Below, piece by piece: positions 9,463-16,708 of a DNA stretch of 64,000 nucleotides. A model generated the notes under the pieces. That model had not been told where the DNA came from, did not search any database, and saw only the letters and a program-made list of their open reading frames with translations. The position numbers were made by a program, and so were the translations under genes. How positions within the stretch are numbered: the stretch's first letter is position 1; the number at the start of each line of letters is the position of its first letter. This stretch comes from Pseudomonadota bacterium (GTDB taxonomy: Bacteria > Bdellovibrionota > Bacteriovoracia > Bacteriovoracales > Bacteriovoracaceae), in assembly GCA_027487515.1 (NCBI GenBank), contig JAIYDL010000024.1, forward strand, positions 62,001-126,000, in the 5' to 3' direction.

Positions 9463-9496
9463 TCGAGGTGGACTCTCTGACCGGGGCCCACCTCGA
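9463..9496 (+). terminator. Hairpin after the 8846 gene, weak terminator candidate
   Basis: TCGAGGTGG (9463-9471) pairs perfectly with CCACCTCGA (9488-9496) across a 16-base loop, just after the stop at 9454. There is no clear T tract, so termination by this hairpin is uncertain. Confidence 0.35.
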
Positions 9497-9542
9497 GTTC
9501 TAGCACTCGTGCCGATCCTTGGGGTTGTCTCGCCCAGTCTTG

Positions 9543-9559
9543 TGTGAATAATTTTCACA
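9543..9559. promoter_or_regulatory. Perfect inverted repeat TGTGAA-N5-TTCACA
   Basis: TGTGAA (9543-9548), TAATT, TTCACA (9554-9559). The dyad resembles half-sites of CRP/FNR-type regulators, but its centre is one base longer than the classical CRP N6 spacing. It lies 66-82 bases before the metalloprotease ATG at 9625, where an activator or repressor could act. Confidence 0.4.
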
Positions 9560-9590
9560 GACCGTCCATAAAATGTTAATACTCAAGAAA

Positions 9591-9605
9591 TCGACTTATA
9601 GTCGA
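9591..9605. promoter_or_regulatory. Perfect palindrome TCGACT-TAT-AGTCGA over a -10-like box
   Basis: Six-base arms (9591-9596 and 9600-9605) enclose TAT, and the centre contains TATAGT, a -10-like hexamer. It ends 19 bases before the ATG at 9625. It may be an operator overlapping the core promoter or a short mRNA hairpin before the AAGGA ribosome binding site. Confidence 0.4.
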
Positions 9606-9624
9606 CCCCACCAAGGACAGCCCC

Positions 9625-10902
9625 ATGAACAAGCTCCCTCTCCTCCTCACGTTAGCGATCAGCACCTCGAGTTTTGCCGGCCCTTTGCACCTCGACCTCG
9701 AGATGAGTTCGGAGGAGTACCGTGCACTCCTGAGTAAACAGCGTCAGGACCGAGCGGTTCGGAAAGGCATGCCAGCGGTAGAACATCCGGGCATCACCGA
9801 GGCCATCCGCCTGGGTGAGCGGCTCTCCCGCTGGATCGCCAAAGTGAACGAAGGGCGCTCCGCTGAGACCGCGATCCGCTTAACCTCGGCGAGCACACGC
9901 AGAGGGATTCCTATCGATAAACCGAACATGTACTCTCCAGACATTATCCGGGCCGACCTCCGGGTCGTGCTCTCGGAACTTCCCACGGAAATGAAAGACG
10001 TCCTCGTCGGCAGCGGTGAGCTTCCGGCCACGATTCCTCTTGAGGATGCCACGTTCATCACCCTCGCGCGCAAAGTCGATAAGAACTACCAGTCCGCCGC
10101 TCGGTATAAGTCTGTGGATCAGTACCGGTATTGGTACATCGAAGCCGCCGCCCGAGACGTCCGTGGGTACCACTACCTTACGACCCAGAAGATCGGCGCC
10201 GAGGAACTCAAGGATGTGGCCCAGATCCCCGAGGCGAAAGTAAAACCCATCCGGGACGCACTCACTTTGGTGTGCTTAAATGACCTGGGCGACCTCCCGA
10301 AGTGTAAGACGGCCGTGGAATCTGCGTTCGCGAACAACACCGTGGCCGACCTCTACACCCAGCACATGGCGGGAGCGACGGCGAACTGGATGAGCTTCTT
10401 CGACATCCCGACAGAGGCCCGTCGAAAAGATGTTCTCTGGGGAACCACCGCCGCAACAGTTCCCTTCAACACTCCGGAGATCCCGAAGTTCGTCCCGTAT
10501 CTCAAAGATAACATCGAAGATGAGTTCCGCTGGAATGGCTGGGGCCTCAAGCTCGTCTTCGGCACCTACGCCGATGGCCCTCTCCTGAAGTTTGAGCCGG
10601 GTGTCGTTCCCCACGTCAATGCCCTGGGTGGGAACGAGATCGTCATGGACGCCAATCAGCCGATCGAGGAGTACGAATCTCAGTGGACCATCCGGCATGA
10701 GTTCGGCCATGTCCTCGGTCTCCCTGACTGCTACCACGAATTCTACGACACCACCGCCGAGGCCTACGTGAACTACCAGCTTGATGTCACGGACCTCATG
10801 TGCTCTCGCGCAGGGAACATGAACGAGCGAATCTTCCTCGAGCTTGAGGAAGCGTACGCTCCGTCCCTGACCCCGGTGGCCGGTACAAACCCTCAGGAAT
10901 AA
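9625..10902 (+). CDS. Secreted metzincin-type zinc metalloprotease
   Basis: A 425-residue exported protein with signal peptide MNKLPLLLTLAISTSSFA. Near residue 357 it carries HEFGHVLGLPD, which matches the metzincin consensus HExxHxxGxxD with two zinc His and the catalytic Glu. About 40 residues later DLMCSRAG provides the methionine of a Met-turn. The preceding 300 residues are probably a prodomain or substrate domain. The ribosome binding site AAGGA and two upstream palindromes suggest a regulated gene of its own. The substrate is not predictable; secreted proteases are typical of bacteria that digest other cells. Confidence 0.82.
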   Translation: MNKLPLLLTLAISTSSFAGPLHLDLEMSSEEYRALLSKQRQDRAVRKGMPAVEHPGITEAIRLGERLSRWIAKVNEGRSAETAIRLTSASTRRGIPIDKPNMYSPDIIRADLRVVLSELPTEMKDVLVGSGELPATIPLEDATFITLARKVDKNYQSAARYKSVDQYRYWYIEAAARDVRGYHYLTTQKIGAEELKDVAQIPEAKVKPIRDALTLVCLNDLGDLPKCKTAVESAFANNTVADLYTQHMAGATANWMSFFDIPTEARRKDVLWGTTAATVPFNTPEIPKFVPYLKDNIEDEFRWNGWGLKLVFGTYADGPLLKFEPGVVPHVNALGGNEIVMDANQPIEEYESQWTIRHEFGHVLGLPDCYHEFYDTTAEAYVNYQLDVTDLMCSRAGNMNERIFLELEEAYAPSLTPVAGTNPQE

Positions 10903-10942
10903 TTGTCCGCCTGGCATTTCCGTTTCATGCTACCCTTGGGGG

Positions 10943-11569
10943 ATGGATCGATACCGTAGGGCCTTCCGGCAAAAAGTCATCCCTCGCTATTACCGTGGGT
11001 CCCTCCACGTTGCTTCTTTCGTCGGAATCCAGTCTGGAGCGGTGATCTTGGTCGGCTCAAAAGTGCACTGGAACTGGGAAGCGGTGCTCATCGTAGGCCT
11101 CTCCCTTGCCTACGCAACGACCTTCACGTATTTCCTGCACCGTTTTCTCTTGCACCGAAAAGTTCCGGGCCTTGGCTGGGCCCATAAGATGCACCATTGG
11201 CATCATACTTTTTACCAATCAAACTCCATGGAGTACGAGGAGCTAGACGATGTCTACATGCTCCTCATGCCACCGTGGATTCAGATCCTTTACTATCTTT
11301 TGTACCTCCCCGCTCTGGCCCTCGTGGCGGGGCTCGTCTTCGGAAGTGAGGTCACTCTCCCCATCGTCTTCGGCCTGACTCTTTGGTACGGAATTTACGA
11401 GCTCGTGCATTGGATGGAGCACTTACCCTCTGGGACTGGGCCTCTGCGCTTCCGGCCTTTTCAAAGGCTACGCGCCCACCACGCTATTCACCACTCATCC
11501 TTAAAGGACAAGGCAAACTTCGGGATCGTGGAGCCGAGCTGGGATTACATCCTCGGAACTAAGAAGTGA
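10943..11569 (+). CDS. Fatty-acid-hydroxylase superfamily membrane di-iron protein (1 of 3)
   Basis: A 208-residue integral membrane protein with the histidine clusters of the fatty acid hydroxylase / beta-carotene hydroxylase superfamily. They are HRFLLH (HX4H) near residue 68, HKMHH followed by WHH near residue 83, and HHAIHH near residue 180. These bind two irons at the cytoplasmic face and activate O2 for hydroxylation or desaturation of lipid chains. The small size and HRxxLHR spacing resemble CrtZ-like and short FA hydroxylases. Its last 69 bases overlap, on the opposite strand, the end of the hydrolase-like gene. Substrate is unknown. Confidence 0.82.
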   Translation: MDRYRRAFRQKVIPRYYRGSLHVASFVGIQSGAVILVGSKVHWNWEAVLIVGLSLAYATTFTYFLHRFLLHRKVPGLGWAHKMHHWHHTFYQSNSMEYEELDDVYMLLMPPWIQILYYLLYLPALALVAGLVFGSEVTLPIVFGLTLWYGIYELVHWMEHLPSGTGPLRFRPFQRLRAHHAIHHSSLKDKANFGIVEPSWDYILGTKK

Positions 11570-12319
11570 GCTATTGATCAACGTCACCATGAGACTGCGC
11601 CGGAAGGCCGAGTCCTCGGTCGAGAGTCGGGACGACGTGAAAAGATCAGAGTGATCCATCTCTAGGACGAGCTCCCGGTAGGGCGCGCGGGAGATCGTTT
11701 GCTCATCCAACGTCAGAAGGCCATCACTCCGGGCCCCGGCACGCTTCATCACAAAGTGGAACGGTCGGATCGCCCAGGAGACTTCGCGGGACTTCGCCTT
11801 GAAAGTTCGGATCACAGTCACCCGGTCTCGAAGAAACGCGCTCCGCTCTGGGACATCCACGAGCTCACGCTGGAAGAACTCGGTGTAGTAATCCTTCGTC
11901 AAGGACGCAAGCCCGGGCCAGGCCCGGAGGAGCGGCTTAAGGATCGGGGCCTCGAGAACTTCAGATCCCTTAAACGGAGGCTGGACACAGATGATCCGCT
12001 CCACCGCGGACCGGAAGAAATCGAATTCCTTCCCCAGCGCAAGCAGCACCTCGAGGCAGGCCTTACTGTGGGAGAAGATGATGAATTTTTTGTCGCTGGC
12101 GGCGTACTTACTCCGCAACACATCCATCAGTTTGCGAGCGTTTCGGTGAGCGGAGTTAAAAGAACTCAAGGTCATCGTGTGGATGTCCTGGACGCCAAGC
12201 TCCCGCAGGATCTTCTCGTTCTCCCGCAGGTAGTTCCCGACCACCGGAAGCTCGAGGATTTCTCCAAGGATTCCTCCCATGAAGACGTACTGATACCGGT
12301 TGGCCTCGGTCCTAAGCAC
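11501..12319 (-). CDS. Alpha/beta-hydrolase-like protein
   Basis: The GTG at 12319 is chosen as start because AGGAGG lies six bases upstream and because it overlaps the end of the upstream hydroxylase gene by eight bases; a longer frame would run antisense through that gene. The 272-residue product has a possible Ser-Asp-His triad. An oxyanion-like FMGGILG sits near the N-terminus, Ser is in FSHSKAC (in place of GxSxG), Asp in SDGLL, and His in EMDHSDL near the C-terminus. This order fits lipases and acyl hydrolases. Co-translation with a hydroxylase suggests a lipid substrate. The nucleophile elbow is non-canonical, so the fold assignment is moderate. Confidence 0.65.
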   Translation of the reverse strand: MLRTEANRYQYVFMGGILGEILELPVVGNYLRENEKILRELGVQDIHTMTLSSFNSAHRNARKLMDVLRSKYAASDKKFIIFSHSKACLEVLLALGKEFDFFRSAVERIICVQPPFKGSEVLEAPILKPLLRAWPGLASLTKDYYTEFFQRELVDVPERSAFLRDRVTVIRTFKAKSREVSWAIRPFHFVMKRAGARSDGLLTLDEQTISRAPYRELVLEMDHSDLFTSSRLSTEDSAFRRSLMVTLINSSLLSSEDVIPARLHDPEVCLVL

Positions 12320-12974
12320 GGAGCGCCTCCTGAGTTTTCTCTGTGATGAGAGAGTTGCGAGAAGCGACGGGCATGACGTAGTTCTTGTACCGAGCATCGT
12401 AGGTTCCGAGAAGCCAATCCCAAAGGTGGGAGGTGTTCCCGAAGTTCTTATGCGGGGCCCGGTCATGGTGATGAAAGTGGAAGCGCTGAATGTAGCCCAG
12501 GTACCCACTGCCATAGGCCCGGTAGTGAAGGAGGAAATGGACGCACTCGTAGAAGAAATACGCACCTGTGAGACCCAGAGTTAAGGAGCCAAGAACACCC
12601 GGGTCCCGGGTGAGGAGTAACACCGGGGCCAGGACGATCGGGGTCAAGAGGTAGATCATCCCAAAGCCCGCGTTGTACACTCGACGATCCCCCATGTCTT
12701 GATGGTGGTAGAGGTGAAAGGAGCCCAGGAGGTAGTTCAAGGTGCGGGACTTAAAGTGCGTGTGGTAGAGCCAGCGGTGGATCGCGTACTCGAGGAAGGT
12801 CCAGTAAAGGGCCCCGAGGATAAGACCCAAGAAAGAGAGACCAAACCGCTCCACTCCATAGAGAGCGAGGCCCCAGAGGGGAAGGACGAAGAAGAGGAGC
12901 TGCCCCGGGTTCTTCGAGGCGAAGAACTTAACCAGCTCCGGATAATCCGAGATCATAAATTGGCTCTTTTTCAT
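12312..12974 (-). CDS. Fatty-acid-hydroxylase superfamily membrane di-iron protein (2 of 3)
   Basis: The ATG at 12974 opens MKKSQFMISDYPEL; an upstream in-frame extension reads through the promoter region. The 220-residue product has four or more hydrophobic segments. Histidine motifs are HRWLYH (HX4H) near residue 92, HLYHH near residue 115, HFLLH near 165 and HFHHH near 185. The pattern resembles the FA2H-type hydroxylases that act on fatty acyl chains, including those of sphingolipids. It is the first gene of a two-gene minus-strand unit with the hydrolase-like gene and is divergent from the third hydroxylase. Confidence 0.82.
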   Translation of the reverse strand: MKKSQFMISDYPELVKFFASKNPGQLLFFVLPLWGLALYGVERFGLSFLGLILGALYWTFLEYAIHRWLYHTHFKSRTLNYLLGSFHLYHHQDMGDRRVYNAGFGMIYLLTPIVLAPVLLLTRDPGVLGSLTLGLTGAYFFYECVHFLLHYRAYGSGYLGYIQRFHFHHHDRAPHKNFGNTSHLWDWLLGTYDARYKNYVMPVASRNSLITEKTQEALRA

Positions 12975-13034
12975 AAATTGAAGTCTACCGGCACCCCCTG
13001 TCCAGGAACAAGACAGCGGGTGAGGGATTACAAG

Positions 13035-13059
13035 GGGGTGTAAAAAAATGTTGCACCCC
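13035..13059. promoter_or_regulatory. Inverted repeat in the divergent hydroxylase promoter region
   Basis: GGGGTGTAA (13035-13043) and TTGCACCCC (13051-13059) are nine-base arms with one mismatch, seven bases apart. They lie in the 111-base gap between two divergently transcribed hydroxylase genes. The A-rich centre and position 27-51 bases upstream of the plus-strand ATG suit an operator controlling both genes. Confidence 0.45.
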
Positions 13060-13085
13060 GCGGCACTCGCCCCTAAACTTTCCTC

Positions 13086-13895
13086 ATGCTCACACTGCAA
13101 GACACTCTCGTGTTCGCTGTCTTTTTAACCTTATTTCTAGGGGTTAACTACCTCGTTTTCGCCTACGGAGGGCACTGGTTTTTCTACCGCTTCCTAGGGC
13201 CCAAAATCCCCCACCGCCGGATCCTCGAGGCCGAGGCGAGCCCCTCGCAAGTGGCGAAAGAAAAATCCCGCTCACTCATGACTCAAGTGATATTTTTTCT
13301 CACGGCCCTCACGCTCTACATCCTGTTTAAGCTCGGGTGGACCCAGGTCTACGTCACCTGGGACGAGAGGGGCCCGCTCTACTTCATTCTGTCCTTCTTC
13401 ATCGTGCATCAGATCCACGACGCCTACTTCTACTGGAGTCACCGCCTCATGCACGAGTGGCGTCCCCTGAAGCGGTTCCACTTTGTGCACCATGAGTCAG
13501 CTCCACCGACGCCGTTTTCGGCCCTCTCCTTCCATCCTGTTGAGGCGTTCATCCAGGGATTCTTCTGGATTCTCATCTCCTTTTTGATCCCCGTTTCCGC
13601 GCTCTGGCTTTTCGCGTTCTACTCGTTCATGTTCTACATCAACATGTGGGGCCACTCGAGCTATGAGTTCTGGCACCGGGATCTCCTGACCCATCCCATC
13701 TTGAAGGCCCTGAACACGCCCACCCACCACAACGTCCATCACAAGTACCATAAGTATAACTACAGCATTTACTATAACTTCTGGGACCGGCTGTGCGGAA
13801 CGAACCATCCGGAGTACGAGAACCACTACCGCGCCGTCAAGGCCCGAACCGAAACGGCCAAGACTTCCCGGCTCATGAAGCTCCTGAAACTATGA
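13086..13895 (+). CDS. Sterol-desaturase-type membrane di-iron protein (3 of 3)
   Basis: A 269-residue polytopic protein of the sterol desaturase / fatty acid hydroxylase superfamily. The histidine boxes are HRLMH (HX3H) near residue 118, HFVHH (HX2HH) near 130 and THHNVHH near 217, followed by YHKYNY. This HX3H form is that of ERG3/C5-desaturase relatives and differs from the HX4H form of its two neighbours, so the three are not recent duplicates. No clear Shine-Dalgarno precedes the ATG. The stop overlaps the start of the acyltransferase gene (ATGA), implying coupled translation. Confidence 0.85.
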   Translation: MLTLQDTLVFAVFLTLFLGVNYLVFAYGGHWFFYRFLGPKIPHRRILEAEASPSQVAKEKSRSLMTQVIFFLTALTLYILFKLGWTQVYVTWDERGPLYFILSFFIVHQIHDAYFYWSHRLMHEWRPLKRFHFVHHESAPPTPFSALSFHPVEAFIQGFFWILISFLIPVSALWLFAFYSFMFYINMWGHSSYEFWHRDLLTHPILKALNTPTHHNVHHKYHKYNYSIYYNFWDRLCGTNHPEYENHYRAVKARTETAKTSRLMKLLKL

Positions 13896-14710
13896 TCACT
13901 AAAAATGTCCATCTCCTCCCCGCCAGACCTTTGTCCGCTTGGCGCAAGATCTCCCTCGGGTCCTGGCGCCCGAACGGAGACTCACAGGTGTACGCGGAGA
14001 TCGTCGTCGATGCGGGCCCGGCCCTGAGAAGAATCACGGAGCTCAACAAGACCACGCAGACGCAGATCACCCTGACCCATTTCATGGGCAAGGTCCTGGG
14101 GAAAGTTCTCGCGGAGGTCCCGGACCTGAACGCCGTCGTCCGGTTCGGGAAGATCTATCCCCGAAGAGACGTGGATGTGTTCTTCCACGTCGCCTACGCA
14201 GAAACCGAACTCTCCGGTCACGTGGTTCGAGGCATCGAGCGTAAACCGTGCCGAGACATCGCCAGCGAGCTCACAGCGGTCGCGCTGAAGATTAAGAAAG
14301 GCGAAGACGTGAGCTTCGAGAAGATCAAGGCCAGCTGGCGCTTCATCCCAGGGTTTCTGGCCCGGCCCGTCCTCGATCTGATCGGATTCTTAAGTTACTC
14401 GCTGAACCTCAACATCCATGGGTCGGGGATTCCCCGGGACTGCTTCGGATCCGTCATGATCACGAACATCGGAAGCCTAGGCTTCACCCAGGCCTTCGTT
14501 CCGATCCCGCCGTACACTCGAGTGCCGCTGATCCTGGCCCTGGGGAGACCGGAACTCAGGCCCTGCTCACTTCCGGATGGCTCCGTGGTCTCAAGAGAAC
14601 AGGTGAGTTTAAACATCACTTTCGATCACCGGATCATGGACGGGGCCCGGGGTGCGAAGATGGCGTTCCTCCTCAAGAAATTCATGCGCCACCCGGAGCT
14701 GATTGATTAA
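13892..14710 (+). CDS. Stand-alone E2-type (2-oxoacid dehydrogenase) acyltransferase domain protein
   Basis: The ATG at 13892 overlaps the stop of the hydroxylase gene; an upstream frame would overlap that gene extensively. The 272-residue product is only the catalytic domain of dihydrolipoamide acyltransferases, with no lipoyl or E1/E3-binding domain. The active-site motif DHRIMDG (His and Asp of HxxxDG) lies near residue 250, and a GSVMITNIGSLG segment near 187 matches the E2 core strand. With no E1 or E3 gene nearby, it probably transfers an acyl group from CoA to another acceptor, perhaps a lipid made by the adjacent hydroxylases. That role is inference. Confidence 0.75.
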   Translation: MITKNVHLLPARPLSAWRKISLGSWRPNGDSQVYAEIVVDAGPALRRITELNKTTQTQITLTHFMGKVLGKVLAEVPDLNAVVRFGKIYPRRDVDVFFHVAYAETELSGHVVRGIERKPCRDIASELTAVALKIKKGEDVSFEKIKASWRFIPGFLARPVLDLIGFLSYSLNLNIHGSGIPRDCFGSVMITNIGSLGFTQAFVPIPPYTRVPLILALGRPELRPCSLPDGSVVSREQVSLNITFDHRIMDGARGAKMAFLLKKFMRHPELID

Positions 14711-14734
14711 GGCAGAGCTCGCAGAAGGCGCTGC

Positions 14735-15316
14735 CTAGTTCAGAACTGCGGGTTGCTTATCCAGGCGACGGTCACGGACAACACCCGGCATCTCGAGGGC
14801 GTACCGAATGGACTGCTCCTGATCTGTGGCGATGAATTTTTTGGCGCTAAATGAACTCAGGACACAGGCCTTGAACTTGGGTGAGAGCGCGTCTCCATCC
14901 ACCGCAAGGCGGGTGAGCACTCCCTTCGTATCGATGAGGAAATCGAGGATCACTTTTTTGATCGTCTTCGAACTGCGGCCATCGTCACTGTCGATGCTGT
15001 GATTGACGTAGCAGCTATAGATCAACCCCTGGTTCGAATTGATGAGAGCGAAGTTTTGATTCGGGGCCCGGCCCCGGTGCTCCTCGAGGTTAAAGCACGA
15101 GCCCTCATCGCCGAGCTGGCAGGCACGGGCCGTGTAATCGAAATCCTTCGTCAGGTACCCGATGCGGGCACAGGCAAGAGGAAGAGACCTGGCTTCGCAG
15201 TCACTTCTGAGCTGGGCCAAGGACTCGGGAGCTTTCTTGGGGACCGCGGAGGTGTTCATGTCCGCGGTCCCACAAGAGGAGAGGATCAGAAGAAAGAGAA
15301 CTTTAGAACTCGGCAT
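14735..15316 (-). CDS. Lipoprotein with AgmX/TonB-like C-terminal domain
   Basis: A 193-residue protein with lipobox LILSSC (Cys15). The C-terminal 70 residues contain GVLTRLAVDGDALSPKFKAC and a following SSFSAKKF segment. This pattern of strand, conserved Cys and aromatic recalls the AgmX/PglI C-terminal domain found in many myxobacterial and bdellovibrio envelope proteins. Two Cys-containing stretches (SDCEARSLPLACARIG and ACQLGDEGSCFNL) look like Sel1-type or disulfide-stabilised helices. It starts 14 bases inside the end of asnS, so it is the last gene of that operon. Specific function is unknown. Confidence 0.7.
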   Translation of the reverse strand: MPSSKVLFLLILSSCGTADMNTSAVPKKAPESLAQLRSDCEARSLPLACARIGYLTKDFDYTARACQLGDEGSCFNLEEHRGRAPNQNFALINSNQGLIYSCYVNHSIDSDDGRSSKTIKKVILDFLIDTKGVLTRLAVDGDALSPKFKACVLSSFSAKKFIATDQEQSIRYALEMPGVVRDRRLDKQPAVLN

Positions 15317-16697
15317 TCTTCGGTGTCCGTGGGAACGGAATCACGTCGCGGATGTTGGTCATGCCGGAGATGTACATCACCGCACGCTCGAAGCCCAGAC
15401 CGAACCCGGCGTGGGGAACGGAGCCGTACTTGCGCAGGTCGAGGTACCACCAGTAGTTGTTCACATCCATTTTCATCTCTTCCATCCGCTTCACGAGGCG
15501 CTCGTAGTTATCTTCGCGCTGTGAGCCTCCGATGAGTTCCCCGACCCCCGGGACGAGGACGTCCATGGCGCGGACCGTGCGGCCGTCATCGTTTTGCTTC
15601 ATGTAGAATGCCTTGATGTCCTTCGGGTAGTCCGTCACGATGGTTGGCCGCTTGAAGTACTGCTCAGCGAGGAAGCGCTCGTGCTCGGTCTGAAGATCAA
15701 TGCCCCACTTCACCGGGAAGTCGAACTTATGAGTCTTGGAGACCTCTTCGAGGATCGAAATCGCATGGGTGTAAGTGACGACCTCAAACGGTGAACTCAG
15801 GACGTGCTCTAAGGTCTTGAGATTTTCGGGAGCGTAGCGGTTGGCAAGAAACTCGAGCTCGTCCGGACACTGCTCCATGGCGCGCTGGATGAGGTGCTTG
15901 ACGTACCCTGTGGCGAGGAGAGCGTTATCTTCGAGGGTATTGAAGGCGGCTTCCGGCTCCACCATCCAAAACTCCGAGAGGTGCCGTGCGGTGTTGGAGT
16001 TCTCCGAGCGGAACGTAGGCCCGAAGGTGTAGACTCGACCCAAGCCGCCGACCGCAAATGTTTCGGCCTCGAGCTGCCCCGAAACAGAAAGGAAGGTCTC
16101 ACGCCCGAAGTAATCCTGCTTAAAGTCGATGGCCCCCTTGTCCGTGCGCGGGAGCTTGTCGAGAGGGAGCGTCGAGATGCGGAACATTTCCCCAGCGCCT
16201 TCGGCGTCCGAGGCGGTGATGATCGGAGTGTGAAGGTAGGTGAAGGATTCGTTGGAAAAATACTCATGGGTCGCCTGGGCCAGGACATGCCGCAGCCGAA
16301 ACACGGCGGAGAAGGTGGTGGTCCGGGACCGAAGGTGAGCGATCTCTCGCAAGTACTCGAGAGAGGTTTCCTTTTTCTGGAGCGGATAGTCTTCGCCATT
16401 GAGGCAGTAGATGTGGACCCGGCGGGCCTGCATCTCCACGGGCTGCTTGCCCTGCGAAGCGACCACGAGCCCCTCCACTTCAACCGAAGAGCCGATGGTG
16501 AGTTTCGTCACCTCTTCGTAGTTGGCCAGGGCCAGGTCGACGATGATCTGAAGGTCCTTCTGGGTGGTGCCGTCGTTGAGCACGAGGAACGAAAACTTTT
16601 TTGATTGGCGAAGGGACTTCACCCAACCCCGGACGATGACGGTCTGATCCACCGGTTTTGTGTCGTAGACTTTTTTGATCAAAAGGTACTGAGACAT
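15303..16697 (-). CDS. asnS: Asparaginyl-tRNA synthetase
   Basis: A 464-residue class IIb aminoacyl-tRNA synthetase. An N-terminal OB-fold anticodon-binding domain (about residues 15-105, with VRGWVKSLRQSKK) is followed by the catalytic domain. Class II motif 2 (TFRSENSNTARHLSEFWMVE) and motif 3 (GFGLGFERAVMYI) are intact, and the Asn-type GEGMFRI-like segment is seen as GAGEMFRIS. AGGGAGGAACC precedes the ATG. It follows the PfkB kinase by 11 bases and overlaps the lipoprotein gene. The presence of AsnRS means Asn-tRNA need not be made by amidation. Confidence 0.96.
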   Translation of the reverse strand: MSQYLLIKKVYDTKPVDQTVIVRGWVKSLRQSKKFSFLVLNDGTTQKDLQIIVDLALANYEEVTKLTIGSSVEVEGLVVASQGKQPVEMQARRVHIYCLNGEDYPLQKKETSLEYLREIAHLRSRTTTFSAVFRLRHVLAQATHEYFSNESFTYLHTPIITASDAEGAGEMFRISTLPLDKLPRTDKGAIDFKQDYFGRETFLSVSGQLEAETFAVGGLGRVYTFGPTFRSENSNTARHLSEFWMVEPEAAFNTLEDNALLATGYVKHLIQRAMEQCPDELEFLANRYAPENLKTLEHVLSSPFEVVTYTHAISILEEVSKTHKFDFPVKWGIDLQTEHERFLAEQYFKRPTIVTDYPKDIKAFYMKQNDDGRTVRAMDVLVPGVGELIGGSQREDNYERLVKRMEEMKMDVNNYWWYLDLRKYGSVPHAGFGLGFERAVMYISGMTNIRDVIPFPRTPKNAEF

Positions 16698-16708
16698 GGG
16701 GTTCCTCC

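Noticed and set aside
11699-12346. A 215-codon plus-strand frame across the hydrolase-like gene
   Set aside because: The minus-strand frame has AGGAGG before its GTG and a plausible Ser-Asp-His order, while the plus-strand product looks random.
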